64,000 bases of DNA, from contig NC_079505.1 of the NCBI RefSeq assembly GCF_030052815.1, positions 28,598,843 to 28,662,842 of the forward strand. Reading direction: 5' to 3'. The position numbers and the translations under genes are program-made. A model generated the notes under the pieces. The model did not search any database. It saw only the letters and a list, made by a program, of their open reading frames with translations, and had not been told where the DNA came from. Every line of letters begins with the position of its first letter. The first letter of the stretch is position 1. The DNA comes from Hevea brasiliensis (taxonomy: Eukaryota; Streptophyta; Magnoliopsida; Malpighiales; Euphorbiaceae). Of this stretch, positions 25,277 to 36,519 are shown piece by piece.

Positions 25277-26284
25277 GAAAATAAATTTAGGATGCCCTAA
25301 AAATTGACCAAATGCGGGTAACCAATTCTGGACCTGGTAAAAGTGACCAAATGAACAATGTTTGTTCATTTAGTCATAACTCACTGTAGAAATGTCCAAT
25401 TGACCTAAAATTTATATCAATGGAAAGCTTAGACAATTTAGGACAACTTTCATGAAGGAAACAACTCCAAAGTTTGACCAGAACTTAATGAAATTGCCCA
25501 CCAAACTCAGGACACCAAAACTATTAGAATGGATTCTACCTAGAAATTTTGGGTACTGCCCTATCCGGCTAGTTATGGTATTTAGGCCATAACTTGAGCT
25601 AAAAAGCTCCAATTGGAGTGATTCAAAAAGGATATTAAAGAAGACACATAAAGGAACAACTTTGATGAAGAAAATTTTGCCAAATTTCCATAGTAACAAT
25701 GACCAATGAACAGTAAACTTAAGGTATGAAATCTAAAAATTTTGAATAACATAAAATGAGCTTTGAAATGGTATTGGAAATCAATGCCAACAAAAATAAA
25801 ATGCAAAATGTGGTATCTTGGTGAACTTAGGTTCAACAAATCTATTATGAATAAAAAAGTCAACATTTGAAGGGAAATGGTCAAGTGAATAGTAACCCCA
25901 ATGATATGGAAAATGATATACTAAATTAGAAAAACTATTAGGATGGTTAATATAGTTAATGTGATTAATGAAACAATTGTAATAAATTGTGATCAATATG
26001 AATGAATAATTAAATTATATTAATATATGAATAAGACATTAGTTCTCATTATGGTAAAAAGGACTAATACTTTAAGTACAATAGTATAGAAGGATAATTG
26101 ATGTGAATTGCGATCATATGAATGATCAAATGAATGTGTAAATTATAATTAGAATTTATCATTAAATAATAAAGTCATAAAACATAATATATTTAATGGT
26201 ACTATGTGCCCATGTATTACCTAGACACGTGTATTAGATTGGATAGATTGGCATGCCAATAGGGTATTGTTTTAGCAGTATTGC

Positions 26285-26415
26285 GTAAGACTTTATGCTT
26301 GTATTTATGGCTTTATGCCCGCACTTATGGCTTTTATGCCCGATTATATGTTATCATGGCTTTTAGCCATACTGATATGTTATAATGGCTCTTAGGCCAT
26401 ACTGATTACATACGT
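26285..26415. repeat. GGCTTTTATGCC-type short tandem repeats in F LTR
   Basis: Two imperfect copies of TATGGCTTTATGCCCGCACT are followed by two copies of a 29-30 bp unit (ATATGTTATCATGGCTTTTA...). Within one unit ATGGCT (26356-26361) pairs with AGCCAT (26365-26370) around TTT, so the units are small hairpins. Confidence 0.75.
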
Positions 26416-26820
26416 GGCTGATGTTTTGCATCCCATGGTATGACGGCCCGAGGCACCGCAGTGTTCAATGCCAATGACTCATTATCCAGTTTAGTTAGCC
26501 TGTCATAGGTTACTTGGGCAGTGAAATTTATTGAAATAAGTTAAGAATATTAGCAACTGAAAACATTAGCAATTAAATAAATAAGAATATTTAAAATAAA
26601 TTAGATTAGTTATTTAGCAGAAAGAATTGAAATGAATTGGAACGATATTAAAATTTAATTATTATGAAAGAATTGAGTGCTTCTGAAGAGGAATAAATTA
26701 GAACAAATGATAACTAATACTAGAAGTCTTATATGAAATTAGATTAAATTCCAGAGTATTCAAATTTTGAACCATTTCTTTTTTTATTGTATATTATTTT
26801 CTTGTTATATTATTGCACCA

Positions 26821-26864
26821 CTAAGCAGCAATGCTTAGCGCGATGCATTTGTTTCCTCACGCAG
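26821..26864 (+). promoter_or_regulatory. Hairpin with GCAA loop plus acceptor-like site in F LTR
   Basis: CTAAGCA (26821-26827) pairs fully with TGCTTAG (26832-26838) around GCAA, a GNRA-type tetraloop. The T/C-rich run TTTGTTTCCTCACGCAG follows, ending at 26864. It occupies the same place as the CTGAG-type hairpins of families A, B and C but with different stem bases. Confidence 0.45.
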
Positions 26865-27482
26865 GTACTGAAGGTAAAACCCAGTGAATATTAAACAGAG
26901 ATTGTGGAGTTCTGATCTGTAGAAGTGTCTGAAGTATTCAAGGTTGTCACCTCCTCAGCAATGCATGTAGATAGGGCCCATATAGATCATCTTTTGTATT
27001 TTGTATCAAATGCTTAGTTATTGTATTGTAATGTAGATTATGAAAAGGTAATTAATAGGAATGTGATGTAAACTAATAAATTAGCTTTTTCATATATAAT
27101 TAACTTATATATCATGTAAATTACGAAATTATATAATTATTTTGTAAATTATGGAATTTGAGCATGAATGAGATTGTATGGGTTTGAAGACAGAATTGAA
27201 ATATATAGATGATGCATGAAATGATGAGATGATTATGAGAATTATTGATGAGATTTTTATTGTAAAATAATATTAAAAATTTCAAGCAGGTGAATAGTGA
27301 ATCATGTAAAAAGTAAATAAAATAGGGAAAACTCCGTTAGTTTCTCCATAGAATATGAATTATTTTAAAATATAACGAGTTTAAAATTATTAAAGAAATA
27401 AAGTAAGATAAGATAGGGTGCTCCAGCACCGAGTGTGACATGCCTTGCTCGGCTACACTATAGTCGGGAGAGGGGTGTCACA

Positions 27483-27487
27483 ATTTA
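27483..27487. repeat. TSD ATTTA of F solo LTR (right)
   Basis: Partner of 20431-20435; D1 sequence resumes directly after it. Confidence 0.93.
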
Positions 27488-28236
27488 ACTTAAAAAAATA
27501 AAGAATCATGCTTGACACTAAAGGTAGGAAATTTTGGCCAACTTGGGAGAAATTAGGGTTTTGATGTATTTTAGTTAAATTGATTATGAATTAAAGTTTA
27601 ATTGAAGTAGTCATGATTGGATTAGTGAGATTGCATGGGATTTGCATAAATTGAAAAATGGAAGATTAGGGTTCATGAGAAATTAGGGCTTTTGTATTGT
27701 GTTATGAAATTGAGGGTTATAAAACCTAATTATGGTCATTTGAGGTTCCTTTAATTTGAATTGACATTGGGTTGATGAATGAAAGTAATGAAATGGTAGG
27801 ATTAGGGAAAAGTGCAAACTAGGGATTTAAAAAATTGGGGATGTAATACCTCGAACCTCTGAGCTCTGAATAGTACCATTTTTTATCTGTAACTTGTACT
27901 ATTCAAAGACACCTTGAGGATCAAAAATAAAATGAAAATTTATTGAGATAGACACAATAAAAATTCAAGTGACCAAAAAATATAAGGACTTACCAGGTAT
28001 ATTGAAAAAGAGAGATTATGACCGGATGAAGGGCATTTTAGTCAATTTACTTCAAGAGTTAACTTTTGACCAAAATGTGAATTAAATTAAATGAAAAATA
28101 ATATATTAAATTATGAAGAAATTTAATGGAAAAATTAAGTGTGAATGTAAAAAGAAAAGAAAATGAATAAAAATTTAAGTTTAATTAATTTTATGACGCA
28201 ATTAAAATTTTAATTTAAACAAATTAATTTTTGGGG

Positions 28237-28249
28237 ATAAATATATAAG
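28237..28249 (+). promoter_or_regulatory. TATA-like box in D2 LTR
   Basis: ATAAATATATAAG lies at the same place as in D1, followed by a CT-rich leader and, at 28528, a GGTAAGT donor-like site. Function inferred. Confidence 0.35.
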
Positions 28250-29269
28250 AGACAAGGCATTTAACTAAAAATAAAAAAGGCCATTTTCCTTCTACTTTTC
28301 CCCATTGTGCCGCTCCCATAGTTCTCTCTCTTCCTCTCTCTTTCCTCTCTTCTTCTTCACTCTTCCATTAACAAACCTCCTCAACCATTGATTCCCCACA
28401 TTTCTTCCATTAATCTTTCACCAAATTAATAGAAAAAACCCTAATTAAGTATCAAAGTGAAGATTGAGAGGAAGAAGAACAAGTAAAGAGTGGAGGAGAT
28501 TCAAATTTGGGAAAAGCTTCCTTAAAGGTAAGTTATTTCTAATTCATTGGGTATGCATGAGATTAAGGTTAATTATGGAAATTTAACTTAAGAAAATAAT
28601 AAAAAAAAATCATGCATAACACTAGAGATAGGAATTTTGGTCCACTTTTGGAAAAATTAGGGTTTAATGTATTTGAATGAAATTGATGATGAAATCAAGC
28701 TTAGTTGAAGTAGTATTCATGATTAGGGCAAAGAGATTGCATGAGATTTGCATAATTTGAATTATGGAAGATTAGGGTTCATGGGGAAATTAGGGCTTTA
28801 GTGCTAGAGAGTGAAATTGATATGTGTAGTGTTAAATTATGGTCATTTGAGGTTCATTTAGTTTGAATTGACATTGGTTTGAAGAATGGAAGTAATGAAA
28901 TGGTAGGATAGGGGAAAAGTACAAACTAGGGATTTAAAAAATTAGGGATTTTTGTGCTATGGGTGCTATGGATGTATTAATGCTAATTGATGTTGGTTAG
29001 TGGAAGTAATTGAAGAAATGAAAATTTGAACCTAGGGCAGAATTTTACACACTGAGTCCAGTGTGTTTGACAGCTCATAAGTTGAGCTACACAACTCCAA
29101 TTAGTGTGAAACTAATTGGAAATGAAACTTAAGACATAGGGCTAGAATTTTCGTGATGATACACTACCCAGAAAATGACCATAAACTGCCCTAAATGAAC
29201 CTTGAAACTAGAAGTGAAATTCTAGACCTGACAGAGTTGGACCACGTGAATAGTAAACTTTGAATTGCC

Positions 29270-30140
29270 ATAACTCACTCTAGAAAACTCCAATTTAGGT
29301 GATTCTTGAACCGATGGAAAATAAAACATATTTGAACATTTCATATGAAGAACTTAAGGCCAAATTATGGACTTAACCCAATCAACTTGCTAAGCAAAAT
29401 TGAGTCACCAAATCTACTAAAATCTAGAAATTTAAAAATTTATCAAATGAACAGTAAATTTTACAAGGCTATAACTCTCTCTAGAAAACTCTAATTCAGG
29501 TGATTCTTGAACCGATAGAAACTTAAAACATAGTAGAACATTTTGTATGAAGAACTTGAAGCCTAATTACGAACTTAACCCAACCAAATTGCTGAGCAAA
29601 ATTGAATTGATAAATCTGCCAAAACAATGAATAGTAACATAAACAGTAATATTTACGTAGCCATAACTTTCTCTAGAAAACTCCAATTTAGATGATTCTT
29701 AAACCGACGAAAACTTAAAATATAGTATAACATTTCATATGTAAAACTCGAAGCCAAATTATGAACTTAACCCAATTAAATTGCTGGTCAAAATTGAGTC
29801 AATGAATCTGTTAGCACATGAACAGTAACATAAATAGTAAATTTAAATGGCCATAACTCTCTCTAGAAAACTCCAATTTAGGTGATTCTTAAACTGATGA
29901 AAACCTAAAACATAGTAAAACATTTCATATGAAGAACTTGGAGCCAAATTATGAACTTAACCCAATCAAATTGTTAGCCAAATTTAAGTCACCAAAGCTG
30001 CTAGAATCAGCCCTATGTGAACAGTAATCACTTTTTTTGTCATAACTTGAGTTACACAACTCCAAATGAGGTGATTAAAAAAGGGAAATAAAGATGAGAC
30101 CTAGAGGGACAATTTTCATGCATAACACCTCACCAAATTA
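29270..30140. repeat. 190-bp tandem repeat, five units, in D2 LTR
   Basis: Units begin with ATAACT at 29270, 29471, 29663, 29853 and 30042 (periods 201, 192, 190, 189). Shared words are CTCTAGAAAACTCCAATTT, GATTCTTGAACCGATG, AACATTTCATATGAAGAACT and a short AACAGTAA segment. Confidence 0.88.
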
Positions 30141-31537
30141 TGATTAGAACTAGGTTAAAATTACGTTCAAAATTTGGGGCACTAAGCTATCCAAAATCCA
30201 AACTCTTTAAAATTTATAAAGCTAGTTTGGGATGCATTAGACATTCATGTAATGAGTACTTGGCAATAATTAAGATGAGTATTGAAGTATTTTATTTGTT
30301 TATTTTCGATAGAGAAAGAGGTTGGGACAGACAAGGAGAAGTAAGTAAAGATAAAGGAGTTCATTGTAGGTTTGTGGACAACTAACCTTTTTCTTTGTTT
30401 TAACCTTGTAAATTGATTTGAAAGAGTTTATTTGAATGAGTTTGATTTGAATGAGTTTATTTTGAATGAGATATAGTTTTTCTCTTGCATTTGAGAAATT
30501 TGTGTGTTGCCACCCCTTTTATGGGTTTTATGATGATTTGAATATGTTTATTATTTTACAAATGTGATTATTGCTTCAGAAACTCTTGAAAATTGTTTTG
30601 AAACCACAGTTAGTATGATAGTCCCTTTGGAACTCCCCAGTAGTAATGGCTAGTTAGGGTTTGATATTTGATATGATTATGTCCCCCCATTAATAAAGGT
30701 TAGTGGGGTGAGACTATATGAGTACTCATTAGCTAGCTAGCCCTTCCCTCATTAATAACGGTTAGTGAGGTTGAGATTGCTTTATCGTGGTGTATAACGC
30801 GGCATTGATCATGAAATTTTGTGTCATAGTCTAAACTGTTTGTTGATATTGGCAACACTTATGCTTTGTGAAAGGTGATTTGTAAAGTATGATTTCTCAT
30901 TCGAAATGTGATTTCAATAAATGATTCTTATGGACTCAGAAAGTTTTGTGATGCTATCATGATTATGCAAATATATAATTTCTTGTATTTGGACAAGTTG
31001 TGTTTTACCTTAAGTTTTAAAGTTATTAGTTGTGCACCATTGAGTGATATATTCAGCGATAGTTTATTTATGCTGTCGCAAGTAAGGGAAAGGAGAAGGC
31101 TACCGAGTGAGAGACTTGGAAGCACCATTTAGGTTTTGATTAGAGGTATACATCATAGGTATACCCCTGTAATTTCCTTTTGATGTATTTTGTACCTATA
31201 TGTATGGATGTACGGACATTGAGCAGTTTTTATTTGAAAGCATTATATTGCTATTACATTTTGAGTTTGTAAATATTTGTATTTTATTTTGAGACTTATG
31301 GAAATATAACTTTTGTAATATTTAGTCTATCATTATTTCCAATAAATGTTTACCTTGAATTTTAACTATTCCCATGTAGTTTTCCATAAAAGAATTAATA
31401 AGATAAAAAGCTATAATTTATTTAAAATCCCTTGTAGCAGAATTAATGGGTTATCAGTAGGTGTAGTTCGATAATTCATTAGGTATGCTACGGGAATATA
31501 TCATGCCTTACAAGGGAATAGGTGTGACATGTTTTAG

Positions 31538-31814
31538 TGGTCCCTTAGGCAAATCCCACATCGGCAAAGCACGGAGATGGTCTTGGGTTCAAAAAGTAAT
31601 GATATATAAAATGGGAGAACTAATCACTAGAGGTGCCTTTTGATGGAATGGCTTGGAGAGTTGGAAGAACTCTAGGGTTAAGCGTGCTCGCTTAAAAGAA
31701 ATCCTAGGATGGGTGACCTCTCGAGGAAGTTCTCCATTCCACCTATGGGATAAAACCGTGAGGCTTACGGCCAAAGCGGATAATTCCTCTAGTGGTTGGA
31801 GCCCGATCGTTACA
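31538..31814 (+). mobile_element. Cassandra 5' LTR
   Basis: It begins TGGTCCCTTAGGC, includes ATCCCACATCGG and ends GCCCGATCGTTACA. It is followed one base later by the PBS. Same length as the second copy. Confidence 0.82.
31675..31732 (+). promoter_or_regulatory. 5S rRNA-like Pol III region, Cassandra 5' LTR
   Basis: GGGTTAAGCGTGC aligns with 5S box A and AGGATGGGTGACCTCTCGAG with box C. The distance from box A to box C equals that of plant 5S rRNA, unlike the shorter version in the gypsy LTRs. In Cassandra this region is known to resemble a Pol III internal promoter. Confidence 0.8.
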
Positions 31815-31815
31815 A

Positions 31816-31829
31816 TTGGTATCAAAGTC
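31816..31829 (+). other. Cassandra primer binding site
   Basis: TTGGTATCAAAGTC follows the 5' LTR and matches the initiator-Met tRNA PBS (TGGTATCAGAGC) with one change. Confidence 0.85.
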
Positions 31830-31885
31830 GCTCACGTGTCCTCTTGGGCGATGGTGGGGCAAACCTCAAAAAGGATGCTGAGTCT

Positions 31886-31901
31886 CGAAAGGGGGGGAGA
31901 A
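31886..31901 (+). other. Cassandra polypurine tract
   Basis: CGAAAGGGGGGGAGAA directly precedes the second LTR. Confidence 0.8.
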
Positions 31902-32178
31902 AGGTCCCTTTGGTACATCCCACATCGGCAAAGTATGGAGATAGTCTTGGGTTCAAAAAGTAATGATATATAAAATGGGAGAACTAATCACTAGAGGTGC
32001 CTTTTGGTGGAATGGCCTGGAGAGTTAGAAGAACTCCAGGGTTAAGCATGCTCGCTTAAAAGAAATCCTAGGATGGCTGACCTCCCAGGGAAGTTCTCCA
32101 CTTCACCTATGGGATAAAATTGTGAGGCTTATGGCCAAAGCGAACAATTCATCTAGTGGTTAGAGCCCGATCGTTAGA
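31902..32178 (+). mobile_element. Cassandra 3' LTR
   Basis: 277 bp. It differs from the 5' LTR at scattered positions, including the first base (A for T) and a G in the final TTACA. It carries the second 5S-like region (32039-32096), where one G of the box C core has changed (GATGGCTGACC). It ends directly before GGAGA, which matches the GGGGA on the far side of D2 at four of five bases. Confidence 0.82.
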
Positions 32179-32536
32179 GGAGATTTTTGTGCTATGGGTG
32201 CTATGGATATATTAATGCTAAATTATGGTTATTTTGGGTGAGATAAATGTGAATTGATATTGGTTAGTGGGAGTAATTGAGGGAAGTAACAATTGGACCA
32301 TAGGGTAGAAATTGTGCACACTAAGCCCAGTGTGTTTGGTAGCTCATAAGTTGAGCTACACAACTCCAATTAGTGTGAAACTAATTGGAAATAAAACTTA
32401 AGACATAGGGCTAGAATTTTCATGAAGATACCCTACCCAGAAAATGACCATAAATTGCCCTAAATGAACCTTGAAACTAGAAGTGAAATTCTGGACTGAC
32501 AGAGTTGGACCACGTGAACAGTAAAATTTGAATTAT

Positions 32537-33220
32537 CATAAATCACTCTATAAAACTCCAATTTAGATGATTCTTGAACCAATGGAAACCTAAAACATAT
32601 AAAAACATTTCATTTGAAGAACTTAAGGCCAAATTATGAACTTAACCTAATCAAATTGCTAAACAAAGTTGAGTCACCAAATCTGCCAAAATCTAGAAAT
32701 CTGCAAATTGACCATATGAATAGTAAATTTTGCAAGTCCATAACTTTCTCTAGAAAACTCTGATTTAGGTGATTCTTAAACTGATGGAAACCTAAAACAT
32801 AGTAGAACATTTCATATGAAGAACTTGAAGCCTAATTATGAACTTAACCCAACCAAATTACTAGCCAAAGTTGAGTCAATGAATCTGCCAGAACATGAAT
32901 AGTCACATAAATACTAATTTTTGCATGGCCATAACTTTCTCTAGAAAACTCAGATTTATGTGATTTTTAAACCAATGGAAATATAAAACATATTAGAATA
33001 TTTTATATGAAGAATGTAAGGCCAAATTGTGAACTTAACTCAATCAAATTGTTGGATAAATCTAAGTCACCAAATTTGCCAGAATCAGCCTCACGTGAAT
33101 AGTAATCATTATTTTGGTCATAACTTGAGCTACACAACTCCAAATTTGGTGATTCAAAAATGAAAATAAATTTAAGACCTAGATGAACAATTTTCTTGAA
33201 GAACACCTAACCAAATTATT
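32537..33220. repeat. 190-bp tandem repeat, four units, in D1 LTR
   Basis: Units begin at about 32537, 32740, 32931 and 33120 (periods 203, 191, 189). Same unit as 29270-30140 in D2, with one unit fewer. Confidence 0.82.
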
Positions 33221-33611
33221 ATTGGAACTAGGTAAAAATTTGGTTCAAAGATTTGGACACCAAGTTGTCCAAAGTTCCAAACACTTTGAAATTTGCCAAT
33301 CTAACTTAGGGAGGCATTAGACATTTATGAAATGAGTTTTTGGCAATAGTTAAGATGAATATTGAAACATTCTAATTGCATATTTTCAGTAGAAAAAGAG
33401 GTTGAAACCATAGTTAGCATGACAGTCCCTTTGGAACTCCCCAGTAGTAACGACTACTTGGGGTTTGATATTTGATATGATTATGTCCCCCCATTAATAA
33501 CGGTTAGTGGAGTGAGACTATATGAGTACTCATTAGCTAGCTAGCCCTTGCCTCATTAATAATGGTTAGTGAGGTTGAGATTGCTTTGTCATGGTGTACA
33601 ACACGACATTG

Positions 33612-35869
33612 TGTAGGAGCGGAAGCATGAAAAACACAAGTTTATACCATTGAATTCAAAAATTTTCACCTAGGGTCACATGCATCATGCAAGATTTATT
33701 TTTATCTATTTGATTTCAATGATAAACAATATATTAAAATACTTTTAATATGTTTTTGGAACTGTATTTGCCATTTAAGATTTTGAAATTAATCAGATTA
33801 ATTTTAGAGCCCTATATTAGATCAAGAACAAATATACTAACCTCTTGATGCACTACAGTGTATTTGTGCCTTTCGGATGCGTCTTCAGGACACCAGATGT
33901 TATCCTTCTAGCTTGTCCACACCAAGTTCACCTATGGCAGCCCTTGAACAGCTTCTAAAGATTTTTCTATTAGTTAGAAAATCAAGTTTTGCCTTTTAAG
34001 AGATTAAAGATGTAAATAGGACACTAGAAACAATTTCTAGTATTTTTAATTCAAGAGATTGTTTGCTAATCTCTTGGAATTGATGAGAGATGAAGAAGAA
34101 GAGAAGAAATGGCAGCCCATTATGTTTTCTTTTCAAAACAACACTTATATAGCTATGTCACCACTTAAAACCCTTGCCACATGTCACCTTCTGATTAGCT
34201 CTAGGTTTAATTGACCCAATCACATTGTGCCAAGTGTTAAACTTGTATTTAATCTTAATTTTAATCATCTTACATGATCAAAAGACATTTGGCAAGCTTA
34301 TGTGTAGTGCCATGTGGCACCATGAGTGCCATGTGTCACTATCTCATGGTGCCACATGTCACCCTGTGAAATGACCAAAATGACCCTGTGTCTTAATTTT
34401 GAGTCCTCAACCCAAAATAATTATTTTTCTTCTTCTAATCAATTTATATCAAATATAAATCAATTAATTAATCTTTATTAATTAATTTCTCATTAATTAA
34501 ATTCATATTTAAACACTTTAAATATAAATTTAACTTATACTATACATCCAATAATCTAGATTTGGTTTCAAGTCATGCTAGGGACTTTGCAATCTAATTG
34601 CAAACCAAACCTATTTAATTAATCAATTAAACTCTTTAATTAATTAATTAAATCATATTTAAATTGGTGATTACCTGTGTATGTGTGTGACTTACTAGGC
34701 TCATCACTAATTGGCAATGAAATATGATATCAACTCTTAATATCATCAGAACTCTTTCTTACCATAAATGATTTTTCTAAATCATTTTATGCACCTCATA
34801 GACCATGGTTAACACCTAGCATAACATGCCATGGCCACCCAATTAGTAATAAGGTTTACCTTAAATGAACCTATAATCATATGTTACCACGCACTAGAAT
34901 CTCTCTGTTACAAAATCCCAACTCAAGCTGGAGTCATGGTTTATGTCAAACACCATTTGCTATGAATATTATGTTCTCTTTTAATTCCAGTTCTTGATTA
35001 AAAAGATTTTCTCATTAAAAACTCTTTCGGAATAAATCTATCTATCTTGGCCAGGAACTTGAAACATCAAGAATAATTAAATGAACATAGAATTTTATCT
35101 TTATTTACTTAGAGGAACAAATTCCATCTTGATCAACACCTGCCTCCATATATAACTAGTAGGAGCCAACACATGCCCATATACCCATACACAGTACAAG
35201 TATGAAAGCAGTATCAAGCTCAAACCACCTATATACAAGATAACTGTGCTATTTCAGGTCTAAAGATTATATGCACTAATATGATTTATGACAATGCATT
35301 GACAAGAGTAAACTTCATGTGCTTGTCATAAGTGTCACTGGTTCGGCCTACTTATCATATATAAGATAACTGTGCTATCACCTATATACCACCTATATAC
35401 AAGATAACTGTGCTATCTAAGGTCTAAAGATTATATGCACTAATATGATTTATGACAATGCATTGACAAGAGTAAACTCCATGTGCTTGTCATAAGTGTC
35501 ACTGGTTCGGACTACTTATCATGTATAAGTGCCTATCATGTTTGTTATATGGCATGAGACTCACCATTCTATCTTATCTATATCTCATATAAATAACTTG
35601 GGAACAAACATGAATACAATTTTTCAGGATAAGTCATGTCCTTATTATGAAGTATCCACGATTGTGAACCTATTTATGATACTTTGTACTATAAATACTG
35701 TCACTCATATTCTTAACAACTTAAGAATAAAATTTCTAACAAAATATCAATGGACCTTTTCTGTTACACATAAATATATTATGTAAACGGAAATGTGGAA
35801 ATGCCTTTTATTAATAAAACATGTATAAGATACATATTAAATGATATGCTCTAGTGCATACTACTAACA
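33612..35869 (-). mobile_element. 3' LTR of copia E with internal duplication
   Basis: 2258 bp against 2104-2105 bp in the sister copia. The extra length is mainly a 164-bp tandem duplication: CTATATACAAGATAACTGTG occurs near 35228 and again near 35392, each followed by the same TCTAAAGATTATATGCACTA segment. The left end reads TGTAGGAGCGGAAGC in place of TGAAGGAACGGAAG. Confidence 0.9.
35228..35560. repeat. 164-bp tandem duplication in copia E LTR
   Basis: Two consecutive copies with a short scrambled junction (35358-35394). The 11300-11400 and 18940-19060 regions of the sister LTRs have a single copy. Confidence 0.85.
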
Positions 35870-35884
35870 ATCTCTCACTAGCAC

Positions 35885-36489
35885 TAGAGCCATTCATTAC
35901 AATATCTTAGACCCATCTTCTCAAGATGTAGGTCTAACTGTGCTTGTGACAAAGGCTTAGTGAATGGATTAGCTGTATTTTCAGCTGATGCTATTTTCTG
36001 CATGGCTATATCGCCTTGCCTAACTATTTCTCTGATAATGTGGTAGCGCCTTTCTATGTGTTTGGATTTCTAGTGAGACCGGGGTTCCTTAGCCTGTATG
36101 ACTGCTCTATTGTTGTCACAGTGTAGTGGAACTGCTGACTCAATGGAAGGAACTACTGTAAGTTCTGTCACGAACTTCTTTATCCAAACAGCTTCCTTTG
36201 CAGCATCTGCTGCAGCAATATACTCAGCCTCGGTAGTGGAATCTGCAGTCATGCTCTGTTTTGAACTCTTCCAACTGACTGCACCTCCATTACAAATGAA
36301 CACATATCCAGATGTAAACTTTCTATTATCGATATCTGATTGAAAATCAGAATCAGTATAATCATCCAATTGCAAGTCTCCACCTCCATAGATCAAGAAT
36401 AAATCCTTAGTTCTTCTCAAGTACTTAAGGATATTCTTGACAGCTATCCAGTGTTCCAAACTTGGATTGGATTGATACTTGCTAGTCAA
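35885..36489 (-). pseudogene. Copia E RNase H domain
   Basis: It encodes WIAVKNILKYLRRTKDLFLI, YTDSDFQSDIDNRKFTSGYV and KQSMTADSTTEAEYIAAADA, the copia RNase H with its Asp/Glu catalytic surface. The frame stops at 36070 after KEPRSH, and the remaining end (KHIERRYHIIREIV region) is read through a stop. It is better kept here than in copia 9637-19400. Confidence 0.85.
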
Positions 36490-36519
36490 ACTAACAGCAT
36501 ATGCGATATCCGGCCTAGT

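Larger units (their letters stand above)
20436..27482 (+). mobile_element. F-family solo LTR, split by a reversed LTR
   Basis: It starts TGTAACACCCTCACTGTAGC and ends AGGGGTGTCACA, with a perfect 5-bp TSD and no internal region, so it is a solo LTR left after LTR-LTR recombination. About 3.6 kb without the insert 21828-25276. It carries a 5S-like block (20606-20652), a donor-like GTAAGG at 21292, a short-repeat region (26285-26415), a perfect hairpin (26821-26838) and an acceptor-like CTCACGCAG (26856-26864). The terminal 100 bp differ from the A/B/C/D families. Confidence 0.9.
27842..31529 (+). mobile_element. D-family LTR copy 2 (D2)
   Basis: It starts TGTAATACCTCGAACC and ends GAATAGGTGTGACA, 3688 bp, inserted into D1 after GGGGA (27837-27841). 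It contains a TATA-like box (28237-28249), donor-like AAAGGTAAGT (28528), five units of a 190-bp repeat (29270-30140), a weak hairpin (31042-31056) and an acceptor-like area near 31080. The next 8 bases TGTTTTAG match what follows the 5' LTRs of gypsies A and B, so it is a 5' LTR whose interior is replaced by Cassandra. No 5S-like block was found. Confidence 0.88.
31538..32178 (+). mobile_element. Cassandra TRIM element with 5S-like LTRs
   Basis: Two 277-bp direct repeats (31538-31814 and 31902-32178) flank an 87-bp interior containing an initiator-Met PBS and a purine tract, with no coding sequence. The LTR carries GTTAAGCGTGCTC, CCTAGGATGGGTGACC and GAAGTTCTCC at 5S rRNA spacing, the hallmark of Cassandra, a terminal-repeat retrotransposon in miniature that depends on enzymes from other elements. 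It has no matching TSD of its own; the left edge joins the PBS start of the D2 gypsy. Confidence 0.88.
19683..33611 (+). mobile_element. D-family LTR (D1), host of several nested insertions
   Basis: It begins TATAACACCCCGAACCACCG (altered from TGTAA). Its parts are 19683-20435, 27488-27841 and 32184-33611, together about 2.5 kb aligning with the D2 LTR (27842-31529). Insertions are an F solo LTR and the D2/Cassandra composite. It is cut at GACATTG by copia E; D2 shows what should follow (from 30808). Relative to D2 it has one fewer tandem-repeat unit and lacks about 275 bp near 33390. It has a TATA-like site (20077) and donor-like GGTAAGT (20369) but no 5S-like block. Confidence 0.85.

Noticed and set aside
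27433..27440. GTGTGACA as the end of the F LTR
   Set aside because: The TSD ATTTA shows the LTR continues to 27482; GTGTGACA here is an internal match.
31664..31740. A genuine 5S rRNA gene
   Set aside because: Only the internal promoter part is similar; the 5' and 3' halves of 5S RNA are absent and the block sits inside an LTR with PBS and polypurine tract.
31653..31973. 106-codon ORF across Cassandra
   Set aside because: It covers the 5S-like region, PBS and purine tract of a non-coding TRIM element; no protein similarity.
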